A stretch of 64,000 nucleotides of DNA from Polaribacter marinus (GCF_022662535.1 NZ_JAKQYM010000003.1:248001-312000); one strand, 5' to 3'; shown: positions 51,803 through 61,668, numbered from the stretch's first letter. Made by a program: numbers and translations. Notes: generated by a model not told the origin, from the sequence alone.

Positions 51803-52276
51803 TTAAAATCTCCAACCAACATTTAAGCCAATTCTAGGTACAATTACAGGAGAGTTTGTCCCAAATAAATTTCTACCCAAACCTCCGTATAAATCAATAA
51901 CTAAACCACCACTAGCAATATATTTTGTACCCACAGCAACTCCCAATGCACCATCTGTGTATTTTTTACCATCTTCTTTTCCTGAATTAATCCCCACAAA
52001 ACCTTCACCAAAAAAGTTCCAAGTGTCATTTGTAGTAAAGTAATGACGATAATAAGGTGTTATCATTGTGTTTTCATGATATCTGAAATTTACACTTTCT
52101 TTGGCTAAATTAAAAAGAGCAGAAACCCCAAAAGAAGAGTTTTCAGAAAGATAATTTTCGTAAGAAAACTCTAAACTTCTAATAATTAATGCATCCGCAA
52201 CATCTAATTTGATTTCTTGTTGTGCATATCCTAAAGAACTGATTAAAAGCCCGAAAGCTAAAAGTAATTTTTTCAT
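51803..52276 (-). CDS. Outer-membrane beta-barrel protein, DUF3575-like
   Basis: A 157-residue protein: signal peptide (1-18, ...SLGYAQ) and a small barrel (SLEFSYENYLSENSSFGVSALFN...YYRHYF...FFGEGFVGINSG...VIVPRIGLNVGWRF) ending with phenylalanine, as outer-membrane barrels do. This resembles DUF3575. Function unknown. Convergent with glyQS. Confidence 0.78.
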   Translation of the reverse strand: MKKLLLAFGLLISSLGYAQQEIKLDVADALIIRSLEFSYENYLSENSSFGVSALFNLAKESVNFRYHENTMITPYYRHYFTTNDTWNFFGEGFVGINSGKEDGKKYTDGALGVAVGTKYIASGGLVIDLYGGLGRNLFGTNSPVIVPRIGLNVGWRF

Positions 52277-52363
52277 GATTTTATTTTTGTATATAACGTT
52301 TTATGAATGGTAAAATTATGATGCAAACATAGTAATTTTATAAGTCTTCAAATAGATAAAGAA

Positions 52364-55300
52364 TTAAAAAATAGCTCTTAATTGTATGTTTCCTGTGTGT
52401 ATGGTTTTTGTGTTTTTACTTTTTCTACCTAAATAACTTAAATTAAGATTTAAAAAGGAATTTATTTTTTGATTAAAAATCAAGTTCCAAGTATAGTTTT
52501 TTCCTGCTTGTAAGCCTTCTAACATTTGGTAGGCAACAGGTGTGTTTGAGTTACCTGTAAAATCATTTAAAAAGACGTTTACATTTGCAGAGATTTGATT
52601 TTTCTTTTTACTAATATAAAAGTATTCTATGCCAAATTTATGTTGCTGTAAGTTTTCGAAATCTTGTAATTTATTTTGTTTGTCTTTAAAATGGTAAAAA
52701 GCGGTAAATCTATTATTTTCGTTATACAAAAAACTAACTTTTGGCTGAATTTCATTAGATCTTATTTTATAATTTCTATTGTTAAAATTCTCGGTTTCTA
52801 AATTGTTATTAGAATGTTTTCCCATAAAATCTAATAACCAAAAATCGGCAAATTTATGTGCAAAATCTAACTGATGTAATTCAATTGTATTTTCTTGAGT
52901 CCCAATAAAATATTGTTGTTTAATTTTAGAATCTCCATAAGTGTAAGTGGCACTGTAACGTTGTTGGTTTTTATTAAAGTACAAGCTATTTCTAAAACTA
53001 AGATTTAACCCAATTAATTTATCTTCATCAAAATCAAAAGGATTTAAATTGAAGGAGTTTTCTATTCGTTCTTGTTCGTTTTCTACTGATAAAAAACTTT
53101 GATTGTTAAAATGAGAAAGTATTTTTTGAATTCCAGTTTTTGAATTCCATTTAGAAAGATTAATTGTTAAAGATTGTTTCCACTTAGCACGTTGTGTTGC
53201 TATAAAACGCAAGTTGGGTTTTGGTACTCTTAAATATTCTGCTTGATCTTGATACTGGGCAATTTCAAATTCATTAAAATCTTTAATTCCGTCATTGTTA
53301 TAATCTATCCAAGTATAATAACCAAATCCAGGTTCTGTTTTTACATAAATATATTCTTGCCTTGCAACATTACCAGAAGATGTCTCATAGGTGGTTACTA
53401 AATTTATAAAATCATCAAACAAACGCTGATTGAAAACGAATTTAGAATTTAATGATTTTTCATTGTCTGCAAAATTATTTTCAGTAATTCTATAATTGGC
53501 AAACAAACTTAAATTGGTGTTTTTGTTTTTGATTAATTTACTATTGACATAAATTGTTTTTCTATGATTAATTTCTGTGAATTTATTAGATTTTATGCTG
53601 TCATTATTTCTATAATTAAATCCAATTTTAGCAAAAACTTTCGTAGAATCTCCAAAACCAATATAAGTTTCGTATTCTTTAAAACGATGACTTGTATTAA
53701 TGTAATTTTTTGTGTTAATATTTTTTCTGCTGTTTGTTTCAAAATTGATAAAGGCTCCAAACCATTTTTTAGTAAAATGGTGTTCTACTTTAGCTTTTGC
53801 TCTAAAAAAGGAATTGTCTTCTGAAGTTGATGTATTATTTAGCAAACTACCATCAACAAATAAGGAAGTGTTTTTTAAGTTTATTTTAGATTTGAGTTCA
53901 TGTTTGTTTCCAGAAAATACTGCCTTGTAATTTAGTTTTTTGTAGCTGTATAAAACAAAATCATCATCTTTGTTTTGCAGTGTAAATTCTGATTGAAAAT
54001 AATTTTTGGTGGCGTCATTAGTAAGTAAATTCCAATCCCTATTAAATTCTATTGATTCCCATCGCTGTATGGTTTTAAATTTCTGCTGAACAAATTCATG
54101 ATTAATATTACTTTTTAATTGCCATTTTTTATCAATTAAAATTTGTTGCCATCCCACTTTTGCAGCATAACCTTTGTTTTGATTATTGTCTATTGATGAA
54201 AATAGATTTGCGTCGTTATTACTTATGGCAAATTCAGAATTTATTATTGTTTTTTTTGATGGAGTATAATTTGATTGTACTACAAATAACTGAGATTTTG
54301 TTGGGGGTATTAATTTAATTATGGGTTGATAATCACCTAAATTAGTGCCTACAAACTGAAAAATATTTCCAATTGCTGTAGTTCTGTCTAAAACATAATC
54401 ACCTTTATTAGTTCCAACATTTGTAAAAGTAACCATATAAAGTTCTTCTGTAGAATTGGTAGAGTGTTCAAAGAATTCTTGACTCCCATTATTTATTTTT
54501 TTGTACAAAATTTTATTCTCGTTATAAGAATCTACAAATGCACTTTCTGCAAACATTAAATCTGTATTGTTTCCAGCATTTGCTAAAATTTGTTTTTGAG
54601 GATCAGTTAAACTTTGTTGTAAAGGCTGATTTTTAGCGTCGTTTTCTGAATAAAAATAACCCGAAATGTCAAATTTTTCGCCTTCATATGAAGCTTCATC
54701 GTATGTAACAAATCTTGTGTAATTTCTGTCAGAATATTGAAATTCAACAGTAATTCTCATGTCGTTTGTTACCGGATAAGTGGTGTTGAATGTTATCTCT
54801 CCAAGATTGTAATCAATTATATAATCTTTATCAGCACCAGCTGTAATTTTAATGCCATTAACATAAACTTGTTCACTTCCTTCAATAATTATAATTGCAG
54901 CTTCATTATTTGCTCCTAAAATTTTATACGGACCTTGGTTACTTTCTTTTGCCGTAAAATTAAAACGAGTAAATTTACCTCTTACAACTGCTCCGGAAGC
55001 ACTAACTTTAAACGAATCGTTAATAGCTGCTTTTACTTGCAGGCCGGCAACTTGTTTTGTAAAAGCTAAAAAGTAACTTTTGGTGTTTTCTAGTGATATG
55101 TCTCCCGCTTTTACACCCCAATTTTCACTAAACATCTCAATAAAAATTCTATCGAAATCTGTAATATTTTGAGAGTATCCATTCTCTTGTATAGGAATGT
55201 TGGTATCAAATATATTAGCTCTTAATGTTACGTTTTTAGAAAGTTTTCCGGAGATTTCTAAATCTAAGGCAGCATTTGTAACTGTATTTTGATTGTTTCC

Positions 55301-55741
55301 AGAAGTGATACCTCTAGAGATAAAACCTCTTGTTTGTAAGCCTTCAAAAAGTTTAATGTCTGAAGTTTTTTTATTTGTAGTAAAACTATATAGTTTCCCT
55401 GTATTTGTTGAATTTGGGATAATTAAATTTTTATCAAACGGACTGTACGTTTTTGTAACAAAATCTGGAATTCTAAAATATTCAACAGTAATTTCATGAT
55501 ATTTTTTAGCATTGATAATTAAAATAGCATTGCTAAAATCTATTTGATATTCTGATGCCAAAATCTTATTTAAAAGCGAATTTTTAACAACAAATTTTTC
55601 AGGGTTAATTGCAACTGAATCTAATAGAATGGTATCCTTTTTTACTGCGATTTTTTTGATTCGAAAATCTTTAGATATCGTTTGAGAATGGACAGAAAGT
55701 CCAATAAGAAAAAATAATAAATAAAGAATTTTCTTTTGCAT
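52364..55741 (-). CDS. Large outer-membrane/surface protein of unknown function
   Basis: A 1125-residue exported protein with a signal peptide (1-19, ...GLSVHSQ). Residues about 130-370 form beta-rich modules (FEGLQTRGFISRGITSGNNQ; SEQVYVNGIKITAGADKDYIIDYNLGEITFN). Residues about 500-1125 are long amphipathic beta strands suggesting a large barrel; the last residues (GNIQLRAIF) end with Phe. At about residues 820-832 DYNNDGIKDFNEF is an EF-hand-like calcium loop. The module YxxDYxxGxITF recalls the repeats of SprA and other Bacteroidetes surface proteins, but the gene is far shorter. No named family assigned. Confidence 0.78.
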   Translation of the reverse strand: MQKKILYLLFFLIGLSVHSQTISKDFRIKKIAVKKDTILLDSVAINPEKFVVKNSLLNKILASEYQIDFSNAILIINAKKYHEITVEYFRIPDFVTKTYSPFDKNLIIPNSTNTGKLYSFTTNKKTSDIKLFEGLQTRGFISRGITSGNNQNTVTNAALDLEISGKLSKNVTLRANIFDTNIPIQENGYSQNITDFDRIFIEMFSENWGVKAGDISLENTKSYFLAFTKQVAGLQVKAAINDSFKVSASGAVVRGKFTRFNFTAKESNQGPYKILGANNEAAIIIIEGSEQVYVNGIKITAGADKDYIIDYNLGEITFNTTYPVTNDMRITVEFQYSDRNYTRFVTYDEASYEGEKFDISGYFYSENDAKNQPLQQSLTDPQKQILANAGNNTDLMFAESAFVDSYNENKILYKKINNGSQEFFEHSTNSTEELYMVTFTNVGTNKGDYVLDRTTAIGNIFQFVGTNLGDYQPIIKLIPPTKSQLFVVQSNYTPSKKTIINSEFAISNNDANLFSSIDNNQNKGYAAKVGWQQILIDKKWQLKSNINHEFVQQKFKTIQRWESIEFNRDWNLLTNDATKNYFQSEFTLQNKDDDFVLYSYKKLNYKAVFSGNKHELKSKINLKNTSLFVDGSLLNNTSTSEDNSFFRAKAKVEHHFTKKWFGAFINFETNSRKNINTKNYINTSHRFKEYETYIGFGDSTKVFAKIGFNYRNNDSIKSNKFTEINHRKTIYVNSKLIKNKNTNLSLFANYRITENNFADNEKSLNSKFVFNQRLFDDFINLVTTYETSSGNVARQEYIYVKTEPGFGYYTWIDYNNDGIKDFNEFEIAQYQDQAEYLRVPKPNLRFIATQRAKWKQSLTINLSKWNSKTGIQKILSHFNNQSFLSVENEQERIENSFNLNPFDFDEDKLIGLNLSFRNSLYFNKNQQRYSATYTYGDSKIKQQYFIGTQENTIELHQLDFAHKFADFWLLDFMGKHSNNNLETENFNNRNYKIRSNEIQPKVSFLYNENNRFTAFYHFKDKQNKLQDFENLQQHKFGIEYFYISKKKNQISANVNVFLNDFTGNSNTPVAYQMLEGLQAGKNYTWNLIFNQKINSFLNLNLSYLGRKSKNTKTIHTGNIQLRAIF

Positions 55742-55799
55742 AAATTAACTACAAGTAGATAACGTAAAAATAGTTTTTTTATGCTTTTACTTTTAAAAA

Positions 55800-56279
55800 T
55801 TAAAAAAGAGATTGTTGTTTTACAGGGTTTTCGTGTGCAAGCAACCATTTTTTTCGCCAAATACCACCTGCATAACCTGTTAAAGACCCATCCGAACCGA
55901 TAACTCTATGACAAGGAATGATAATCCAAATTGGATTTTTACCATTTGCAGAGGCAACTGCTCTTATAGCTTTTACATCTCCTAAAGCTTTGCTTTGTTC
56001 TAAATAAGTTCTTGTTTTATTAAAAGGAATGTTTAATAATTCTTCCCAAACCTTCTTTTGAAAATCTGTTCCCTGAGGATTTAATTTTAAGTTAAAATTA
56101 TTTCTTTTTCCAGAAAAATAAGCTTCTAATTGTGTAACACATTCTTGTAGACAACTAGGTATTTCTTCAGATGTTTCTATATCTTCATTTAAAACAGAAA
56201 CCGATTGAATTCCGTTTTTATCACCAACAATTTTTGCGCTTCCAATAGGTGTTTTGTAATATGTAGTGACTAACTTCAT
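55800..56279 (-). CDS. ogt: Methylated-DNA--protein-cysteine S-methyltransferase
   Basis: A 159-residue suicide DNA repair enzyme that takes the methyl group from O6-methylguanine onto its own cysteine. The active site IPCHRVIGSDGSLTGYAGG with Cys in PCHR is complete; the N-terminal part (TTYYKTPIGSAKIVGDKNGI) and GTDFQKKVWEELLNIPFNKTRTYLEQSK are typical. No regulatory Ada domain. It begins 3 bases after tatD ends, so the two are one operon. Confidence 0.95.
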   Translation of the reverse strand: MKLVTTYYKTPIGSAKIVGDKNGIQSVSVLNEDIETSEEIPSCLQECVTQLEAYFSGKRNNFNLKLNPQGTDFQKKVWEELLNIPFNKTRTYLEQSKALGDVKAIRAVASANGKNPIWIIIPCHRVIGSDGSLTGYAGGIWRKKWLLAHENPVKQQSLF

Positions 56280-56282
56280 AAA

Positions 56283-57047
56283 TTAAATCCCAAAAATATC
56301 TTTAGAATTTTGTGTTGTAATTGCAGCAATTTCATCAAAAGAAAGCCCATAAATATCTACTAATTTATCGACAACCTTAGTAATATAAGCGCTTTCGTTT
56401 CTTTTTCCTCTATATGGTGTTGGTGCTAAATAAGGAGCATCAGTTTCTAAAACAATATGTTGTAAATCAATTTCATTGAGAAATTTATCAATCTTACCAT
56501 TTTTAAAAGTAGCAACACCACCAATTCCTAATTTCATATTGTAAGAAATCGCTTGTTTTGCTTGTTCTAAAGTTCCTGTAAAGCAATGAAATATACCTCT
56601 TAAATCATCACTTTTTTCAGACTCTAAGACTTCAAAAACTTCATCAAAAGCATCTCTACAATGAATGTTAATGGGCATTTTTTTCTCTTTTGCCCACTGT
56701 ATTTGAGTTTTAAAAGCCTCTTGTTGTTCTTTGAAAAAAGTTTTGTCCCAATACAAATCCATACCAATTTCTCCAATAGCATAAAAATCTCTTTGATCAA
56801 TCCATTTTTTTACATGGGTTAATTCTTCTAAGTAATTTTCTTTTACAGAAGTTGGATGTAAGCCCATCATTAAAAAAATATCATTTGGATATTCTTTTTC
56901 TAAACGAAGCATTCTTTCTGTATATGAAGCATCTATTGCTGGAATAAAAAAGCGTGAAACACCCGCGTTTTTAGCTCGTTGTATCATTTCTGCTCTATCG
57001 TCATTAAATTGACTAGAATATAAATGTGTATGCGTATCTGTAATCAT
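56283..57047 (-). CDS. TatD-family metal-dependent hydrolase
   Basis: A 254-residue metallo-dependent hydrolase (TIM barrel) of the TatD family, some members of which are 3'-5' DNA exonucleases. Metal-binding motifs: ITDTHTHLYS, FYAIGEIGMDLYWD, INIHCRDAFDEVF, FHCFTGTLEQA, and VLETDAPYLAPTPYRGKRNE. First gene of the tatD-ogt pair, which together could function in DNA repair. Confidence 0.94.
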   Translation of the reverse strand: MITDTHTHLYSSQFNDDRAEMIQRAKNAGVSRFFIPAIDASYTERMLRLEKEYPNDIFLMMGLHPTSVKENYLEELTHVKKWIDQRDFYAIGEIGMDLYWDKTFFKEQQEAFKTQIQWAKEKKMPINIHCRDAFDEVFEVLESEKSDDLRGIFHCFTGTLEQAKQAISYNMKLGIGGVATFKNGKIDKFLNEIDLQHIVLETDAPYLAPTPYRGKRNESAYITKVVDKLVDIYGLSFDEIAAITTQNSKDIFGI

Positions 57048-57101
57048 TATTTTAAATCGATTTTATCAACAAAACTAATGATTTATCGGTAGTCTTTTTC
57101 T

Positions 57102-58714
57102 TTAATTTTTAATCAATTTCACAACTTCTGCAGATTTGTTTTCTAAAGTTATTTTAGTAAGATAAATCCCTTTAGGGAAATTAAAATCAATTTTAATATT
57201 ATTCAAATTTTTAAATTCTTTTTCTAAAAAAGTTTTACCTAAAATATTAGATATATAAACTTTAATATTTGTGTAGGTTTTAGTTAAATGAATATTTAGT
57301 TTATTTTTTATTGGGTTCGGATATAGTTTTACAGAACCTAATAAGTTGTCCTCTACATCTAAAACATCTAATAGCCCCAAGTCTTCTACATTACCAGAAA
57401 TATAAGCAGTCCCAGCATTATAATATGTTGTATTATCAACAATTCTTGTTGTGGGTTGTGCTCCTAAAATAAAATGATTATTATCAACAGCAACGGCATA
57501 AGTGCTTTCTGTGGCATCATATTGACCACCACCAATATAACTGTTAGCGACAACTTGTGAAGCTTGTATGGTTTCTGCTAAAACCCATTCGTCATTTGCA
57601 TTTTTTAGAAACAAATAAGATAATCCAACATTTGAAATATTTGATCCATTATTTTCAACGCTAGAGTTGGGTGCAGAAACTAATAATAGGTTATTGTCTA
57701 AAGAAACTCCAGAGCCAAAATTAGATGCAGGATAGGGAGTTCTTATTATTTGAGATTCATTCCAAACTCCATCTCCATCTTTTTTAAAAAGATAGACATG
57801 ACCGTAATACCAGTTATCGTCATAGAGATCTAAGTTTTTTGCGCCAACCGCAATATAATCTTCAGAAATACTAACATCCCCATATCCAAATTCTGAGTAT
57901 TGAACTCCATTACCAGGTTTTAATTTTTGTACTTCCGCCCAAAAATCATCTGCATCTTTTTTAAAAACAAAAACAGATCCGTTTCCGTTAATAGTATTTA
58001 CATTAGCAGCATCTGTATCACTTTTACTTGCCAAAGTAATATAATCTCCATGAATACTAACAGATTTTCCAATATCATCGCCATAGCCTCTATGAGATGG
58101 TACTATTTTTTGTGTTTCTGTCCAAATATCATCAGCTCCTTTTTTATAAACATATGCGGCTCCAGCACTATTTACTTGATTTGTATTATTTTCATCATAA
58201 TCTTGATATCTAGCGCCAACAACTAGAAAATCTCCATCAACTGCAACATCAGATCCAAAACGATCTCCAATTCTGATATCTGATGCTCTCAATCTTTGAA
58301 CTCCATTCCATACATCATTTGCATCTTTTTTATAAATCAAAACAGAGCCAGCTATTCCTTCAAAATCAGCTTCATTTAATCGGTCTCCAACAGAACCTAT
58401 AAAGATGTAATCTCCTTGTATAGCAACTGTATATCCAAAAAAATCATCAATTTGTTTACCTACAAAGGCTTCAATTTTTTGATGATAGTTCCATGTGCCA
58501 TTCTCATCTTTTTTATAAATATGTGCAGAACCTGTTCTTTCATTTTCACCAAGTGCACCAATAACAGCATAGTTTCCATCTATATCAGTGCTAAATCCGA
58601 AGCTATAACCTGCACCAGTATTGGGTTGGTTTAAAATTTGTTCTCCCCAATCTTGAGAGTTTATATTCCCAATAAATAAGACGAATATAACATAAAGTAG
58701 TTTTTTTTTTTCAT
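57102..58714 (-). CDS. FG-GAP-like repeat surface protein with T9SS sorting domain; start out of frame at an A11 tract
   Basis: The open frame runs from 58764 to 57102 without a stop but has no ATG, GTG or TTG until 58340. The expected start is the ATG at 58714, followed by 11 A's and then LLYVIFVLFIGNINSQ-type leader codons, which are out of frame by one base (9 or 12 A's are needed). With the correction it encodes about 537 residues: signal peptide; about seven FG-GAP/integrin-like repeats of 50-60 residues (FGYTVAIQGDYIFIGS...VLIYKKDANDVW); and a T9SS type A domain (LYPNPIKNKLNIHLT...LENKSAEVVKLIKN). Function is probably surface adhesion. As written, the leader is lost; phase variation, slippage or a sequencing error could explain it. 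Confidence 0.8.
58701..58711 (-). repeat. Homopolymer tract A11 (T11 on plus strand)
   Basis: Eleven identical bases directly after the ATG of the T9SS repeat protein gene. The count leaves the leader peptide out of frame with the rest of the protein. Tracts of this length are prone to replication and transcription slippage. Confidence 0.9.
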
Positions 58715-58836
58715 GATAGTTCCTTTTTAGATTTAAAGATAATACTGATAATAATTTTCTGGATTAGAAAATGTATAGACGGTTTGTTTTTTTATATAGA
58801 TGGTATTTTAGTTTGCTTTTTTTTAGCAAAGTGATA

Positions 58837-58867
58837 TTGTATCAGCATTTTATAAAACGTACCTTTG
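58837..58867 (+). promoter_or_regulatory. Predicted promoter of the RNA helicase gene
   Basis: -33 TTG (58837-58839), 20-bp spacer, -7 TACCTTTG (58860-58867), an exact consensus match. It lies 17 bp before the ATG at 58885 and supports that start. Confidence 0.7.
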
Positions 58868-58884
58868 CAAAAAAAATTAGTAGA

Positions 58885-60237
58885 ATGACTTTTGAAGAAT
58901 TAGGTTTATCTAATCAATTACAATATGCTATTGATGACTTGGGTTTTGAAACACCAACGCCAATACAAGCTCAAGCATTTTCTGTAGTTAGATCAGGTAA
59001 AGATGTAGTAGGGATTGCGCAAACAGGAACAGGAAAAACTTTTGCGTATATGATGCCAATTTTACGCGATTTAAAATACTCTAAACAACAGCATCCAAGA
59101 ATTTTAGTTTTAGTGCCCACTCGAGAATTAGTTTTACAAGTGGTAGATGAAATAGAAAAATTAGCAAAATATATAAATGTTCGTGTTTTAGGTGTCTACG
59201 GTGGTGCCAATATCAACACACAAAAGCAAGCTATTTTGCAAGGGCAAGATATTATTGTTGCTACTCCAGGACGTTTGTATGATTTAGCGTTAAGTAATGC
59301 TCTTAAGTTAAAATCTATTCAGAAATTAGTAATTGATGAGGTAGATGTAATGTTAGATTTAGGTTTCCGCTTTCAGTTGATGAATATTTTTGATGTAATT
59401 CCTGAAAGAAGACAAAACATATTGTTTTCTGCAACAATGACAGAAGATGTTAATGATTTAATTTACGACTTCTTTAAATATCCAGAGAAAATTTCTGTTG
59501 CAGTTAGTGGAACTCCGTTAGACAATATAGAACAAGTTTCTTATAATGTTCCTAACTTCTTTACAAAAGTAAATTTATTAAATCATTTATTAAGAGATAA
59601 AGAAGCCTTTAATAAGGTTTTAATATTTGTGTCTTTTAAAAGAACAGCTGACATGCTTTTTAAGCACTTAGAAGAAGTCTTTGGAAGTGAAACTTGCGTT
59701 ATCCATTCAAATAAAACTCAGAACTATAGAATACGATCTATAAGACAATTTGATGAAGGAAACAATCGAATTTTGGTAGCTACAGATGTAATGGCACGTG
59801 GTTTAGATTTTGATGAAGTTTCTCATGTTATTAATTTTGATACACCGGATTTTCCAGAAAGTTATATGCACAGAATTGGTAGAACAGGACGTGCAGAAAA
59901 AGCAGGAAAAACCATTTTATTTTCAACAGAAAAAGAGCAAGAAGGAAAAGAGAAGATAGAAGCATTGATGGATTATGAGATTCCGGTTCTAGAAATTCCA
60001 GAAGAAATAGAGATTTCTGAATTACTCACAGAAGATGAACGACCTAGAGAAGATCAAGGGATTTCTAAAAACAGAACAGGTTTAGAATATGTTCCGGGTC
60101 CTGCGTTTCACGAAAAGAGCGAGAAGAATAGTAAAACCAATCAAGGAGGTTCTTATAGAAGAGAAATTGCTAAAAAGTATAAGAAGCCAAAAACTAGAGG
60201 AGATAAAAACTACAACAAACGTAATAAGAAAAAGTAA
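58885..60237 (+). CDS. DEAD-box ATP-dependent RNA helicase
   Basis: A 450-residue RNA helicase. The start is the ATG at 58885 (MTFEELGLSNQLQYAI), because the promoter lies just upstream and the preceding frame is not protein-like. Motifs: Q motif TPTPIQAQAF, Walker A AQTGTGKT, Ib PTRELVLQ, motif II is DEVD rather than DEAD (KLVIDEVDVMLDLGFR), SAT motif ILFSATMTEDV, VI YMHRIGRTGRAEKAGK. The C-terminal tail is basic and disordered (about 390-450; NYNKRNKKK), as in cold-shock or ribosome-assembly helicases. Its TAA overlaps the next ATG by one base. Confidence 0.95.
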   Translation: MTFEELGLSNQLQYAIDDLGFETPTPIQAQAFSVVRSGKDVVGIAQTGTGKTFAYMMPILRDLKYSKQQHPRILVLVPTRELVLQVVDEIEKLAKYINVRVLGVYGGANINTQKQAILQGQDIIVATPGRLYDLALSNALKLKSIQKLVIDEVDVMLDLGFRFQLMNIFDVIPERRQNILFSATMTEDVNDLIYDFFKYPEKISVAVSGTPLDNIEQVSYNVPNFFTKVNLLNHLLRDKEAFNKVLIFVSFKRTADMLFKHLEEVFGSETCVIHSNKTQNYRIRSIRQFDEGNNRILVATDVMARGLDFDEVSHVINFDTPDFPESYMHRIGRTGRAEKAGKTILFSTEKEQEGKEKIEALMDYEIPVLEIPEEIEISELLTEDERPREDQGISKNRTGLEYVPGPAFHEKSEKNSKTNQGGSYRREIAKKYKKPKTRGDKNYNKRNKKK

Positions 60238-60602
60238 TGCAGATTTTAACAGTACAAGAATTGCATAATTTGGCAATGAACATTGTTGGTGAAAAGTTAG
60301 AGGAAATGGGCTATGAATTTCAAGCAATTAATAGTCAATTAAAAAGACATCCTCAGTTTGTCTTATTTAAAAAAGGAGAACCTACTATTTTTGTATTGGT
60401 AAAAGCAACAAATAATATACAGAACCCAATCGAATATGATGTGCTTTGGATGGAAACCTTTAAAGAACATGCTAAAAAACAAAATGCTAAAGTTTGGTTT
60501 GCAGGAGTAGGGATAGCCAATGCAGAAAGTGTAGAAAGTCCTGTTTTTAAAGATCAGCCTTACTATGTGGCATTTGATGATTTTATAAAAATAATTAGAT
60601 AG
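60237..60602 (+). CDS. Conserved hypothetical protein of flavobacteria (121 aa)
   Basis: A 121-residue cytoplasmic protein (TVQELHNLAMNIVGEKLEEMGYEFQAIN...NIQNPIEYDVLWMETFKEHAKKQNAKVWFAGVGIANAES...YVAFDDFIKII). Similar proteins in databases carry the label 'Na(+)-translocating NADH-quinone reductase subunit F', which the sequence does not support: it has no 2Fe-2S, FAD or NAD motif and is far too short. Translation is coupled to the helicase by the TAATG overlap. Function unknown. Confidence 0.82.
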   Translation: MQILTVQELHNLAMNIVGEKLEEMGYEFQAINSQLKRHPQFVLFKKGEPTIFVLVKATNNIQNPIEYDVLWMETFKEHAKKQNAKVWFAGVGIANAESVESPVFKDQPYYVAFDDFIKIIR

Positions 60603-60660
60603 TTCGTTTTTACAGCCGAACTTCAAGTATTCAATTTCACATCACTTTCTATATAGATTC

Positions 60661-60710
60661 AAATAAAAAATAAAACCCAACTCTTTAGAGTTGGGTTTTA
60701 TTTTTTATTT
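60661..60710. terminator. Bidirectional terminator, 24-bp perfect stem
   Basis: Arms 60661-60684 and 60687-60710 are perfect reverse complements (core AACCCAACTCT / AGAGTTGGGTT) with a 2-base loop and A/T-rich bases. It separates the convergent helicase operon and OmpA-like lipoprotein gene. Confidence 0.9.
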
Positions 60711-60723
60711 AAAGATGAAGAGA

Positions 60724-61572
60724 CTATTTAGTTGCATCTTGCTCTAATAAATCAAAGAATTGATTTAATTTAGGCATAATGATAATTTTAGTTCTTCTGT
60801 TTTTTGCTCTGTTTGCATCAGTATCATTAGGTGCTAATGGTACATATTGACTTCTTCCTGCAGCAATTAATCTTTCTGGTTTTACACCAAATTTGTATTG
60901 TAAGATTCTTGTAATAGAAGTAGCTCTCATTGCAGATAAATCCCAGTTGTCTTGTAAGAATTTAGTCTTAATAGTTTTAGAATCTGTATGCCCTTCAATC
61001 ATAACTTCCATTTCTGGTTGGTCGTTAATTACTTTTGCAATTTTTTCTAAAATAGGAAGCGCTTTTTCTGTTACGTTATAACTAGCGCTTTTAAATAATA
61101 ACTTGTCAGAGATAGAAATAAATACAACTGTTTTTTCAACGTTTACTTCAATATCTTCATCTTGAATTCCGTTTGTTAAATTCTTGGTTAAGTGATATTT
61201 AATGGCAAGGTTTAATGAATCTTTTTGAGTCATTGCTTTTCTTACTCCATTAATATATTTATCTTTTTCACTTAATTGAGAAATTACGTTTTTAATATTA
61301 TCTGAAGAAGATTGCGTTAAAACGGTTAAGTTTTCTACTTGTTTTAAAGCTGTTTTTTTGTCTTCTTTTAAAGATTTAACTTGTTCTGTTAAAGCAAAAA
61401 CTTTTGAGTCTTCTTTTTCACTTTCAATCAAACATTTTTGTAAACTCGTTTTTGTTGCAAGTAATTCTTTTTCTGTTTGTTGATTTTTAGTTTCTAATGC
61501 TAAATATTCTTTTTTAGACACACAAGAACTAACGATAAACACAGTTAATAAAAGGATTGTTATTTTTTTCAT
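60724..61572 (-). CDS. OmpA-family lipoprotein
   Basis: A 282-residue outer-membrane lipoprotein: leader MKKITILLLTVFIVSSC with lipobox cysteine, a long periplasmic coiled coil (about residues 20-110; ALETKNQQTEKELLATKT...), and a C-terminal OmpA peptidoglycan-binding domain (about 155-270) with MIEGHTDSKTIKTKF, WDLSAMRATSITRILQ and NRAKNRRTKIII. ATG at 61572 or 61575; a TTG further upstream is unlikely. It probably tethers the outer membrane to peptidoglycan (Pal-like role). A -7 TAAATTTG is located upstream. Confidence 0.92.
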   Translation of the reverse strand: MKKITILLLTVFIVSSCVSKKEYLALETKNQQTEKELLATKTSLQKCLIESEKEDSKVFALTEQVKSLKEDKKTALKQVENLTVLTQSSSDNIKNVISQLSEKDKYINGVRKAMTQKDSLNLAIKYHLTKNLTNGIQDEDIEVNVEKTVVFISISDKLLFKSASYNVTEKALPILEKIAKVINDQPEMEVMIEGHTDSKTIKTKFLQDNWDLSAMRATSITRILQYKFGVKPERLIAAGRSQYVPLAPNDTDANRAKNRRTKIIIMPKLNQFFDLLEQDATK

Positions 61573-61596
61573 CATTTTAAAATTAAATTGAGTAGA

Positions 61597-61604
61597 CAAA
61601 TTTA
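61597..61604 (-). promoter_or_regulatory. Candidate -7 element of the OmpA-like lipoprotein gene
   Basis: TAAATTTG on the minus strand, matching TAnnTTTG, 24 bp ahead of the ATG. The -33 element is not clear. Confidence 0.4.
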
Positions 61605-61640
61605 ACAAAAAGCTAAGATAAATAACACGATTATCAATTT

Positions 61641-61668
61641 TTTGTGAAAATTTTATGCACTATTTTTG
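61641..61668 (+). promoter_or_regulatory. Candidate apbE promoter
   Basis: -33 TTTG (61641-61644), 16-bp spacer (short), -7 TATTTTTG (61661-61668), exact TAnnTTTG. It supports the downstream start of apbE at 61688. Confidence 0.5.

Noticed and set aside
60237..60602. NADH:quinone reductase subunit NqrF
   Set aside because: The label is used for similar short proteins, but the 121-residue sequence lacks ferredoxin, FAD and NAD-binding motifs.
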